Under the pieces are notes generated by a model, which had not been told where the DNA came from, searched no databases, and worked only from the letters and a program-made list of their open reading frames with translations. The position numbers and the translations under genes are program-made. DNA of 12,978 nt from JAAFIP01 sp043777795. Lineage in GTDB: Bacteria; Pseudomonadota; Gammaproteobacteria; Burkholderiales; Burkholderiaceae_C. Positions 6,700 to 12,978 of the stretch are shown one piece after another. Location: assembly GCA_043777795.1 (NCBI GenBank), contig JAYWHJ010000052.1, positions 1-12,978 on the forward strand, written 5' to 3'. Position 1 is the stretch's first letter. Every line of letters starts with the position of its first letter.

Positions 6700-7259
6700 G
6701 CGGGTGATAAAGCCCGACAGAAGCGAGCCACAGAAATTGGCGTTTTTCCAACAGGTGCTCGGGCAGTGCAGCGGGGTTTAGGCCCGCGGCGCGCACGCTG
6801 CGCTCAAAACCTTACGGCCGCTGCACCGAAAACGTCAGGCGGGTGAGCCCCCCAGCATGGCAATACGGTGGTGACCCAATGCAATCAAATGGGCTGTGGC
6901 CTCTGCGCGCAGCGCCTGCGTTGTCGCTACCCACCCTAGCATGGGGTGCGTTCTCTAGACTACGACCATAAGTGACAAAGGGCATGCCGCGTTTTTTCTT
7001 CAGCGTGACGCAACCATGCAGGGTCGATGGCCGGGCCACCATCACGCCATCCACCAGCCGCGCAGAGATCAAACGCTCCAACTCGGGCAGCTCTTGCTCA
7101 CCTGCGGGCAGCCACACGGTCAGAGTGGTAGTGCATGCGTTTGGACGCCGCTTCCACCTGTGCGCAGGTGGCGGCGCTCTCATCGGTGCAACCATTAAGG
7201 GCGCGCGAGACGGTAGAGATGGACAGGCCAAGCGAATTGGCAAGTGTTTGGATGGACAT
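6700..7259 (-). pseudogene. LacI-family transcriptional regulator, frameshifted and shortened
   Basis: The minus-strand ATG at 7257-7259 opens a clear LacI helix-turn-helix: SIQTLANSLGLSISTVSRAL, then KRMHYHSDRVAARR and a stop. A second frame, missing about 15-20 residues at the junction, continues ELERLISARLVDGVMVARP and KKKRGMPFVTYGRS. A third frame gives LRAEATAHLIALGHHRIAML, and the second frame returns for RLTFSVQR, stop, GFERSVRAAGLNPAAL. These are successive blocks of the periplasmic-binding-like sensor domain of LacI regulators, so the gene has at least three frame changes, a stop and a missing C-terminal third. It would have regulated the adjacent ROK kinase operon. Beyond about 6740 another frame (GFITRYNHSA, stop at 6682) suggests the tail of a different lost gene. 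Confidence 0.8.
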
Positions 7260-7388
7260 GGCAGGGTTGCACAAGCACGCACCAAAAACGACAGCGTCTC
7301 ACTCCACTGCACCAATCGAGCTGCGAAACACAGTACAGAAAAAGCAAAAACCATCTGGCCTGAGAGAGCCCCAGCTGCAGGCCTGTAG

Positions 7389-7583
7389 CTAAATAAACTT
7401 GCTCAATAAGCCTGCCACCAAGCTGAGCACAATCGTCGAGCCCAAGGGCACGGACACGTCGCGCCCACGAAATTTAAAGTTGAAATCACCAGGAAGCTTG
7501 CCAAAGCCCCAGCGGCGCAGCGCTGGCGCCAGCCAACCAATCAGCATCAAAGCCAGCAGGGTAACTAGGAGCCAGCGCAGCAT
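7389..7583 (-). CDS. DUF2905 family small membrane protein
   Basis: 64 residues with two hydrophobic segments: LLVTLLALMLIGWLAPAL (5-22) and IVLSLVAGLLSKF (51-63). Between them is the family's conserved GFGKLPGDFNFKFRGRDVSV and a PLGS turn. DUF2905 proteins are about 65-75 residues, so this is complete. Function is unknown; they are small inner-membrane proteins found in many bacteria. A copy of the dispersed repeat (7591-7640) lies directly upstream, between this gene and the cupin gene. Confidence 0.85.
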   Translation of the reverse strand: MLRWLLVTLLALMLIGWLAPALRRWGFGKLPGDFNFKFRGRDVSVPLGSTIVLSLVAGLLSKFI

Positions 7584-7590
7584 ACATTCA

Positions 7591-7640
7591 CTATATATTT
7601 AATAGCGATTCTCGCTTTGATTTATCCAGCTGACGGGCCA
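7591..7640 (+). repeat. Dispersed-repeat copy between DUF2905 and cupin genes (copy 4)
   Basis: ctatatatttaatagc, then gattctcgctttgat, ttatccagctgacgggccaa. The left arm differs from the copy at 1161 at one of 16 positions, and the right part (ctcgctttgat...agc...gggccaa) follows the Comamonadaceae repeat consensus as I recall it. It fills most of the gap upstream of the DUF2905 gene and may contain or disrupt its promoter. Confidence 0.5.
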
Positions 7641-7648
7641 ATATGCCA

Positions 7649-8059
7649 TCAAACTCGGCCAAAATCATCTTGCAGGCGGGTGATGTCGTCCTCACCCAAG
7701 TACACGCCAAACTGCACTTCAATAATTTCTACTGGCGCATTGCCTACACTGGCCAGGCGGTGCACTTGGCCTAGCGCAATGTCGCAGTGCTGGCCCGGAT
7801 TCAAGTCAAACTCGCGCCAGGTCTCGCCATCGGGGTTGCCTAAGGTAATGCGCGCCACGCCGCGTACCACCACCCAGTGCTCTGCGCGCTGAGCGTGCTT
7901 TTGCAGGCTCAGACGCTGGCCGGCATGCACGTGCAGGCGCTTGACCTTGTGGCCCGCAGCTTCGGCAAGCGTTTCGTGCCAGCCCCAAGGGCGCTCGGCC
8001 CGCTCAGGATGGGTGGGGGCAATGGTGGAGTCTTGAGGCGTGGTCATAGGAGTGATCAT
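7649..8059 (-). CDS. Cupin, mannose-6-phosphate isomerase type II family (stand-alone)
   Basis: 136 residues forming a single cupin domain like the C-terminal isomerase module of bifunctional ManC/AlgA-type proteins (MannoseP_isomer family). Landmarks are ERPWGWHETL (22-31), GHKVKRLHVHAGQRLSLQKH (36-55), RAEHWVVVRGVARIT (58-72), where the metal-binding His and Glu of the first cupin motif lie, and the closing EVQFGVYLGEDDI (114-126) that is almost diagnostic of the family. No guanylyltransferase domain is present, so it is a free isomerase or a sugar-nucleotide-linked cupin. The start is uncertain: ATG 8059 is used here, ATG 8047 and TTG 8074 are alternatives, and none has a clear Shine-Dalgarno. 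Isomerisation between fructose-6-P and mannose-6-P is the family activity; it is inferred here. Confidence 0.85.
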   Translation of the reverse strand: MITPMTTPQDSTIAPTHPERAERPWGWHETLAEAAGHKVKRLHVHAGQRLSLQKHAQRAEHWVVVRGVARITLGNPDGETWREFDLNPGQHCDIALGQVHRLASVGNAPVEIIEVQFGVYLGEDDITRLQDDFGRV

Positions 8060-8191
8060 AAAGCTTGCAGGCAACTTGTCATGTACGTGTCTGCATAGTG
8101 GTTTCTATAGGCCAACGCACCTCGGTTTTAGCGACAGGATGGCCGCAGACCCGTTGAACCGTACTCAAGCACTGAATCAGGACTTGCCGCC

Positions 8192-8460
8192 ATGGACCTT
8201 GTCACCACTCAAAACATCACCGACCAAGTACAAGCTGTCATGGCTAAAACGCCAGACCCGCGCCTGCGCGAGATCGCCACCAGCTTGCCACTTTATTGTC
8301 GGCCTTGGCAAAACCACCAGCGAGGTCAAAAACGAGGTAACGATGGCGTCCGACATCCTGGGCGCTTCAACTCTCATCAACCTGCAAAACAATACGCAAA
8401 AGCATGGCGAGACTGATGCCGCACTGCTCGGCTCCGTCTGGCTCCCGTACAAAACTACCG
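8192..8460 (+). pseudogene. Intradiol ring-cleavage dioxygenase, N-terminal remnant
   Basis: ATG 8192 gives MDLVTTQNIT, AVMAKTPDPRLREIATSL, which looks like the N-terminal helical domain of hydroxyquinol/catechol 1,2-dioxygenases. The frame then changes and continues KTTSEVKNEV, ASDILGASTLINLQNN, GETDAALLGSVWLP. The last parts match the conserved LSDxLGxSxLVxxxNN and TExxLLGPFW segments that join the linker to the catalytic barrel. Some 20 residues between SEVK and ASDILG are missing and everything after GSVWLP is gone, including the Tyr/His iron ligands, so it is non-functional. It is an isolated relic with no other aromatic-degradation genes in view. Family identity is by motif memory. Confidence 0.65.
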
Positions 8461-8504
8461 ATCAAAAGGCCAATAAAAATCCCAAAACAGCCATGAAACA
8501 AGGG

Positions 8505-9668
8505 CTACAAGGTATGGCTGCGATCCCCGTCGCTAAAGCCCATCGGCTCAAAATCCAGGCCCTTGCCAAAGCCGATCACTTTGAACAGCTCGCCCATCTC
8601 ATGTTCTGTAGCCAATTTGGCTGCTAGCCCTCTTTTCAATTGCGGGAGCAGCTCCATTTTTGGTAGCAAATTGCAATTAATCAAAAACCGCGCCTGGTTA
8701 CAATAGCCCAGCACATCCAGCCCGGCGTCTTGCCCGGCCAAGGCTATGGCTGTGAAGTTCACATGCGCCGTGATGTCTTTCAGGCCCACCTTGTCCAGCG
8801 GATCAGGGTCGGCCATGTGCTGGTAATGGCACATCAAAGTGCCCATGTGGCGCTGCGGGTGGTAGTACTCACTCTCAGGAAAACCATAATCGATTAAGAA
8901 CGCCGCGCCGCGCACCAGGTGCAGCGCCAGGGTGCGGACAAAGGCCTCAGCCTGCGGGTGGATCTCGGTCAGGTAGTCGTGGTTGCCTGCGATGTCATAG
9001 GATGGACGCAGTTCGGTAGGGCGGTCTTGCCAGCCAAACCTGATCCCGCCGCAGGGCAATTGTGTGCCGGGTTGACTGGCCCTATCTGCCTGGCCCATCG
9101 GTTCGCGGATGACGCACACTCCCCGCTCATGCCACACCCCCTGCTTGCGCGCCAACAGTTTCACTGGCATGGCGTCTAGCACCTCGTTGCCCACCATCAC
9201 GCCTTCCATGCGCTCAGGAAAGGCGTCTAGCCACTGCACCAGGCTTCCCAGATGGGCCAGCTTTTCCTGCTGCCGCGCCCGCAGGCTGGTAGACACTTCT
9301 ATGATGAAATAGCGCTCCAGCGCAACAGATGATTCCGCCAGAAGCTCACATATTTGCAGTGCCATAGCACCGGTTCCCGCGCCAAACTCGTAGACGTAGC
9401 GCGTGCCACTGGCCTGCAAGGCCTGCGCTACCTGCTCGCCCAGGCAGGCGCCAAACACCGGCGAAATCTCGGGCGCAGTGATAAAGTCGCTGCCCGAACT
9501 GGGCAGTGCGCCAAACTTTTGCGAACCGTGGGCGTAGTAGCCCAGCCCCGGGCTGTACAGCGCAGTGTGCATAAAGTCGTCAAACGGCAGCCAACCGCCC
9601 GCAAGGTTAATAGACTGGCCAATTTGCGCATGCAGCGCCTCCGATACACTAGACCTTGAAGATTCCAT
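8505..9668 (-). CDS. SAM-dependent methyltransferase, MidA/NDUFAF7 family (COG1565)
   Basis: 387 residues, normal for the family. In order: DFMHTALYSPGLGYYAHG (31-48), FGALPSSGSDFITAPEISP (52-70), the SAM-binding EFGAGTGAMA (94-103), NEVLDAMPVK (161-170), the family block YGFPESEYYHPQR (261-273) and HVNFTAIA (302-309). The mitochondrial homologue NDUFAF7 methylates an arginine of a complex I subunit; bacterial relatives may act similarly or on other proteins, which is not shown here. ATG 9668 is chosen because family similarity starts just after it and the longer frame (to 10037) runs into the divergent reductase gene. Only 21 bp separate the two divergent start codons, so the promoters must overlap the neighbouring coding regions or these 5' ends are leaderless. 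Confidence 0.9.
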   Translation of the reverse strand: MESSRSSVSEALHAQIGQSINLAGGWLPFDDFMHTALYSPGLGYYAHGSQKFGALPSSGSDFITAPEISPVFGACLGEQVAQALQASGTRYVYEFGAGTGAMALQICELLAESSVALERYFIIEVSTSLRARQQEKLAHLGSLVQWLDAFPERMEGVMVGNEVLDAMPVKLLARKQGVWHERGVCVIREPMGQADRASQPGTQLPCGGIRFGWQDRPTELRPSYDIAGNHDYLTEIHPQAEAFVRTLALHLVRGAAFLIDYGFPESEYYHPQRHMGTLMCHYQHMADPDPLDKVGLKDITAHVNFTAIALAGQDAGLDVLGYCNQARFLINCNLLPKMELLPQLKRGLAAKLATEHEMGELFKVIGFGKGLDFEPMGFSDGDRSHTL

Positions 9669-9689
9669 CCCTGTATTGTCTGTGATCCC

Positions 9690-10511
9690 ATGACCCCCCC
9701 TGCCACCCCTGTTGTACTTGTCACCGGTGCCGCCAAGCGGCTGGGCCGCGAGATCGCGCTGGCGCTGGCGCGCGTGGGCTGGCGCGTCGCGGTGCATTAC
9801 CGCGGCTCGGAACAAGAGGCGGTGCAGACTGCGGCAGATTGCGCTGTAGCCATGGCGGCGGCGACGGCGATGGCCGGTAACGAGACAGCAAGACTGAGCG
9901 CCGCACTGGCGCCCATCAGCGCCCATTTTCAGGCCGACCTGGCCGACGAGGCCGCCACGCGCGCCTTGGTACCTCGGGTGCTGGCCCAGATGGGACGCCT
10001 GGACGCGGTGGTCAATAGCGCCGCGCTGTTTGAGCACGACGCACCCGCAACGTTCAGCTATGCCTTATTGGAGCAGCACTTGCGCTCCAATACCGGTGCG
10101 CCTATTTTGCTGGCCCAAGCGCTGCACGCACATGTGCAGGAGCGCAAGGGCACCGGCGCTGTGGTCAATTTGCTGGACCAAAAGCTGTGGAACCAAAACC
10201 CAGATTTTCTGAGCTACACCTTGTCCAAGGCGGCGCTGGAAGCCGCCAACACCATGCTGGCCATGGCGCTGGCACCCCAAGTGCGCGTAGTCGGCGTCGC
10301 TCCGGGTTTGACCCTTACCAGCCATCTGCTGACCGATGATCAATTCAACGCGTTGCACAAATTAAGTCCTTTGGGCCGCAGCTCTACGGCGCAGGATGTA
10401 TGTTCTACGGTATTATTCGCACTGCAAAACCAATCCATTACCGGAACCACCTTGCTGGTAGATGGTGGCCAACATTTGATGAAGTTTGAACGCGATTTTT
10501 CTCTGATGTAA
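9690..10511 (+). CDS. SDR-family oxidoreductase, pteridine reductase/FolM-like
   Basis: 273-residue short-chain dehydrogenase/reductase. The nucleotide-binding TGAAKRLG (12-19) with HYRGS (36-40) favours NADPH. The active site is NSAALFE (109-115), the conserved LLDQKLWNQNPDFLSY (161-176) and Y176-x3-K180 in YTLSK, and the C-terminus has the usual GTTLLVDGGQHL (252-263). The TGAAKRxG plus DQKxxNxNPDFxSY combination is typical of pteridine reductase/FolM, which reduces dihydrobiopterin, dihydrofolate or dihydromonapterin. A stop 2 bp before folB strongly supports a pterin role. An Ala-rich stretch at 52-62 lengthens the loop after strand 2. There is no recognisable Shine-Dalgarno before ATG 9690. 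Exact substrate unproven. Confidence 0.9.
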   Translation: MTPPATPVVLVTGAAKRLGREIALALARVGWRVAVHYRGSEQEAVQTAADCAVAMAAATAMAGNETARLSAALAPISAHFQADLADEAATRALVPRVLAQMGRLDAVVNSAALFEHDAPATFSYALLEQHLRSNTGAPILLAQALHAHVQERKGTGAVVNLLDQKLWNQNPDFLSYTLSKAALEAANTMLAMALAPQVRVVGVAPGLTLTSHLLTDDQFNALHKLSPLGRSSTAQDVCSTVLFALQNQSITGTTLLVDGGQHLMKFERDFSLM

Positions 10512-10513
10512 AC

Positions 10514-10885
10514 ATGCCCACCTCTAAAGGCACCCAAATTCTCACCCTCACTGGCTTGCGCTTTGAGGCCAATTTGGGCATTCTGGAGCAAGAAAAAGCC
10601 AAGGCCCAGCCGATACAAGTGGACGCCGAGCTCAATCTGGGTACTCAGCCTTTGCTGCCAAGCGATGACGGTATCAATCATGTTCTGGACTACCGCAAAG
10701 TGCGCCAGATCGTCATCGACGAGTGCACTGAGCGGCATATCAACCTGCTGGAGAGTTTGATCGGCAAACTCAGCATGCGCTTGATGCAACTGCCCGGCGT
10801 GCTGGGTGTGCGTGTGAAAATTGCCAAGCTGGAGATTTTTGACGACTGCGAGGTGGCCATTCGCGTAGAAACGGGGCAGTGGTGA
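10514..10885 (+). CDS. folB: Dihydroneopterin aldolase
   Basis: 123 residues, the usual size. FolB converts 7,8-dihydroneopterin to 6-hydroxymethyl-dihydropterin and glycolaldehyde in folate synthesis. The sequence has the typical order: GLRFEANLGILEQEK (14-28) with the active-site Glu region, QVDAELNLG, VLDYRKVRQIV (57-67) with the conserved Tyr, HINLLESLIGKLS, and VRVKIAKLEIFDDCEVAIRV, where the catalytic Lys lies in a variant KIAKLE context instead of the common KPxA. It begins 2 bp after the reductase stop and its TGA overlaps the next gene's GTG (10882-10884) by 4 bp, so three proteins are probably made from one mRNA. Confidence 0.92.
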   Translation: MPTSKGTQILTLTGLRFEANLGILEQEKAKAQPIQVDAELNLGTQPLLPSDDGINHVLDYRKVRQIVIDECTERHINLLESLIGKLSMRLMQLPGVLGVRVKIAKLEIFDDCEVAIRVETGQW

Positions 10886-12180
10886 ACACCGACTCTGCAT
10901 TCTTGAGTACCGAGCCTTCGTCTCTGAGCACACTGCCTGCAGAGTTAGCCGATGATGCCATCAGCAAAATCGACAAACTCGCCTTAGGTCAAATGCTTAT
11001 TTGCAGCCATGTGCGCGGCAAGCCCACGGAAAAGCAACTCAAAGCCCTGCGCGACTTGTGCTTAACCAACAACCGCAACCGGGGCCTGACCGGTGTGTTG
11101 CTGTGTGGCAATGGCGTTTTTGTGCATTGGCTGGAAGGCTTTGACGATTACCTGCAGCAGGCATGGCAATCGATCAGCAGAGACAACCGGCACGAAAGAG
11201 TCGCTGTGCTGTGGCAAAGTAAAGATGCCCCAGAACGCCTGTTTGGCGACTGGACAATGGGGCTGCGCAGTCCCATTGTGGCGCGCGATTTGCTGGAGAT
11301 GCTGCGCAATGTAAAGCGTTTGCACACTCCCAAGGCGATGCTGCGGGCCAACTACTACGAAGTGTTTGTGGAGTCACTGGATTTGTTGGAGCGTGTGTGT
11401 TCTGCTGAGCACGGCGCGATGCCAACGCCTGTGGTATCCCGCACAGCCAACCACGCCATACTGGGGCCGGCTCGCCATGTACTCAAAGCCATGGATGTGG
11501 CCATATTTTTGCCGTTTGTTGTGCGTGCTGAAGTCGATGCCAAAGACAAAGCCAAGTACACCGAGCTGAGCTCTCTAGAAACGGATGCCTCCTCGATGTT
11601 TAAAAACTCGATGCCAATGGAGCATGGGGCACTGTTTGACCTGCAAGCCGAGGGCATGGACGACCTGCTCACCATGCTGGACATGCCGCTGCGCCTGGGC
11701 TTGGGGCAAGAGCTTTGGAGCCGGCGCAAAGCACTCGCAGAGCGACCACTGCATTGGACCTATGAAGGCAAGCTGGTCGCCGTTTTTGACCACAGCACCT
11801 GGCGGGTAGGTTTGCACCCCGAGCTGACTTCGGAAGTCTACGAACAAGCTGTTGTGACCGAGCGCTTGCGCAGTGCCAACGATATCCCAGGGCAGTTCCG
11901 CAGTACCACAGTTTATGCGCTGTTTTGGGACTACGCCCGCTCAGACCACTCGTTCGACGTCAAGCTGCCGTCGCGGTTTTTGTCGCGTCGCATTCGCCTG
12001 CGCCGCCCGCCGCCCGTGCCAGAGCTTATGCTGCAACCTCGTCAGCAGCAACTGTTGCAGCTGCTGACCAAAGGCCCGGAGCGGATGGTCGACTTAGCCC
12101 AATCTTTGGGCCACAGTCCTGAGGCCATGATCGGCTTGCTCAAACCTTTTTATGCCGCCCGGTGTATTGAGGCTGTATAG
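10882..12180 (+). CDS. BLUF-like domain protein lacking photoactive residues, with C-terminal winged helix
   Basis: 432 residues counted from GTG 10882 (GTG 10879 is equally possible), overlapping folB by 4 bp. Residues 34-130 align by eye with the BLUF blue-light flavin domain of AppA: NNRNRGLTGVLLCGNGVF (63-80), WLEGFDDYL, and FGDWTMGL (121-128). The flavin-contacting Asn (Asn64), Trp124 and Met126 are kept, but the photoactive Tyr (AppA Tyr21) is Ile40 and the essential Gln (AppA Gln63) is His82. Classical BLUF photochemistry is therefore not expected. Residues 190-380 are unrecognised, with DDLLTMLDMPLRLGLGQELW and HWTYEGKLVAVFDHSTWRVG. Residues 382-432 resemble a winged helix (QQQLLQLLTKGPERMVDLAQ, then SLGHSPEAMIGLLKPF), perhaps DNA- or protein-binding. 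No membrane segments are seen. Function unknown; BLUF-fold assignment is fairly secure. Confidence 0.82.
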   Translation: MNTDSAFLSTEPSSLSTLPAELADDAISKIDKLALGQMLICSHVRGKPTEKQLKALRDLCLTNNRNRGLTGVLLCGNGVFVHWLEGFDDYLQQAWQSISRDNRHERVAVLWQSKDAPERLFGDWTMGLRSPIVARDLLEMLRNVKRLHTPKAMLRANYYEVFVESLDLLERVCSAEHGAMPTPVVSRTANHAILGPARHVLKAMDVAIFLPFVVRAEVDAKDKAKYTELSSLETDASSMFKNSMPMEHGALFDLQAEGMDDLLTMLDMPLRLGLGQELWSRRKALAERPLHWTYEGKLVAVFDHSTWRVGLHPELTSEVYEQAVVTERLRSANDIPGQFRSTTVYALFWDYARSDHSFDVKLPSRFLSRRIRLRRPPPVPELMLQPRQQQLLQLLTKGPERMVDLAQSLGHSPEAMIGLLKPFYAARCIEAV

Positions 12181-12192
12181 GGCAGCTAGCTA

Positions 12193-12978
12193 CTATGGGG
12201 TATCGAGCTGCGCCGAAGCAGTCACCGCACGCTGCCAAACCGCGTCAAAATCACTGGAGCTACGGTCTCTCACAAAACGAATGCTGCGCTGCTCCCAGCC
12301 TGCGGACTGTTTCAATTTGGCGATCAATGCGGCATCCATGTCACGCCAAGGGCCCCCAAAGTAGCCTCTGCTGCTGGCAGCAATGCGAAACTGAATCCGG
12401 TTTGTAGCTGCCATGTCTTTTCCCGCCATGAGACCCAAAGCCACTAAACGCGATAACCTGGCTGCCAAATCCTCGCCGGCATGCAGCCCCGGCATGAGAA
12501 TGGCATACAGATTTTTATCGACGTGGGAGATGGTGTCATCGTCGCGCACCACGGTGCGCAAGAGGCGAACAATCTGTAGCAGAGACGGCATATCCGCAGA
12601 TTTTGCTTCTACATAAGCTACCGCAATATCGCTTCGGTTATCCCGGGCCTTGCGCCAAAGTGCTTCGGCTGTCGCATCGTGGATGCGCGATGCGACGAAA
12701 CCCGTATGGGGATCAATGCTGTCGAGTAAATGGCGGCGCGCTTGCTGTGTTTGCAAGTATTTGGCATGCGAATGCAATGCGATCAACAACACGGATGCTT
12801 CAAAGAGCAGTGCGTAAACGGGGGCGTCATAGGGTACGCCATGGATGGCAAAGCCAAAACTGTCTGCCGAAGCGAGCCCCACACAGACGATGAGGGGAAC
12901 ATAGGCAGTCAGCCACAGCCATGCTGTGCGGTTACCTTGGCTTATGGCACGCACTAAAAGTACCAGCCCCAGCAACGT
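12193..12978 (-). CDS. 7TMR-DISM/degenerate GGDEF membrane protein, C-terminal part
   Basis: 261 visible C-terminal residues; the frame is open to the window edge, so the 5' end lies outside. The visible part holds the last transmembrane segments (LLGLVLLVRAI, WLWLTAYVPLIVCVGLA, PVYALLFEASVLLIALH), then a GGDEF-like domain that begins with DPHTGF, a variant of the DxLTGL entry motif. Where GGDEF should be it reads SHVDKNLYAILMPG. The block RLLRTVVRDDDTISHVDKN is close to RILRGAVRDVDTAVHLDD of the protein at 3330-5171, so the two are paralogues with the same loss of the cyclase motif. It converges with the BLUF-like gene with a 12-bp gap and no obvious terminator between. Confidence 0.82.
   Translation of the reverse strand, partial: TLLGLVLLVRAISQGNRTAWLWLTAYVPLIVCVGLASADSFGFAIHGVPYDAPVYALLFEASVLLIALHSHAKYLQTQQARRHLLDSIDPHTGFVASRIHDATAEALWRKARDNRSDIAVAYVEAKSADMPSLLQIVRLLRTVVRDDDTISHVDKNLYAILMPGLHAGEDLAARLSRLVALGLMAGKDMAATNRIQFRIAASSRGYFGGPWRDMDAALIAKLKQSAGWEQRSIRFVRDRSSSDFDAVWQRAVTASAQLDTP

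Noticed and set aside
8040..8627. Plus-strand open frame of 195 codons.
   Set aside because: It overlaps the cupin start and the midA-like 3' end. Only its middle has protein similarity, which belongs to the dioxygenase relic together with another frame.
9669..10037. N-terminal extension of the methyltransferase frame.
   Set aside because: It is antisense to the conserved reductase gene and shows no family similarity; ATG 9668 fits the family.
10340..10933. Long minus-strand frame opposite the reductase end and folB.
   Set aside because: It is a shadow of two well-supported plus-strand genes, with no recognisable protein motif.

Overview
The window looks like a chromosomal stretch of a betaproteobacterium, most likely a member of the Comamonadaceae (Burkholderiales). 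The reasons are protein style (cca, a COG1565/MidA-type methyltransferase, a FolM/PTR1-type reductase next to folB), moderately high GC with GC-rich third positions, and copies of a short degenerate repeat with an 'atagctgctcgcgc' core that I recall from Comamonadaceae genomes. The assignment is by eye only.

Layout. (1) 1-1102: 3' part of cca (CCA-adding tRNA nucleotidyltransferase), carrying two copies of the repeat core inside its reading frame. (2) 1103-3199: an intact PfkB sugar kinase on the minus strand, divergent from a ruined fructose-type ABC transporter operon; only the front of the binding protein and the tail of a ROK-family protein remain. (3) 3330-5171: a seven-TM 7TMR-DISM sensor whose GGDEF-like output domain lacks the GGDEF motif. 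(4) 5256-7259, minus strand: a LacI-type regulator pseudogene, an intact ROK sugar kinase, and a small protein overlapping it by 4 bp that resembles archaeal CTP-dependent riboflavin kinase (DUF120). (5) 7389-8059, minus: a DUF2905 small membrane protein and a stand-alone cupin of the mannose-6-phosphate isomerase type II family. (6) 8192-8460: remnant of an intradiol ring-cleavage dioxygenase. (7) 8505-9668, minus: a MidA/NDUFAF7-type methyltransferase, divergent with a 21-bp gap from a tight plus-strand operon: pteridine reductase-like SDR, folB, and a 432-residue BLUF-like protein. (8) 12193-12978, minus: the C-terminal part of a second degenerate 7TMR-DISM/GGDEF protein, paralogous to the one in (3).

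How it fits together. The housekeeping parts (cca, midA, folM-like/folB) are intact. The catabolic parts are decaying: a sugar transporter, a LacI regulator, a ROK fragment and a dioxygenase are all broken, while two sugar kinases survive next to the debris. The most interesting items are a BLUF-like domain that has lost both the photoactive Tyr and Gln and is translationally coupled to a folate gene; a bacterial RibK-like protein coupled to a ROK kinase; a pair of sensor proteins whose GGDEF domains look catalytically dead; and a dispersed repeat that appears twice in frame in cca. No tRNA, rRNA, CRISPR array, transposase or phage gene was seen.
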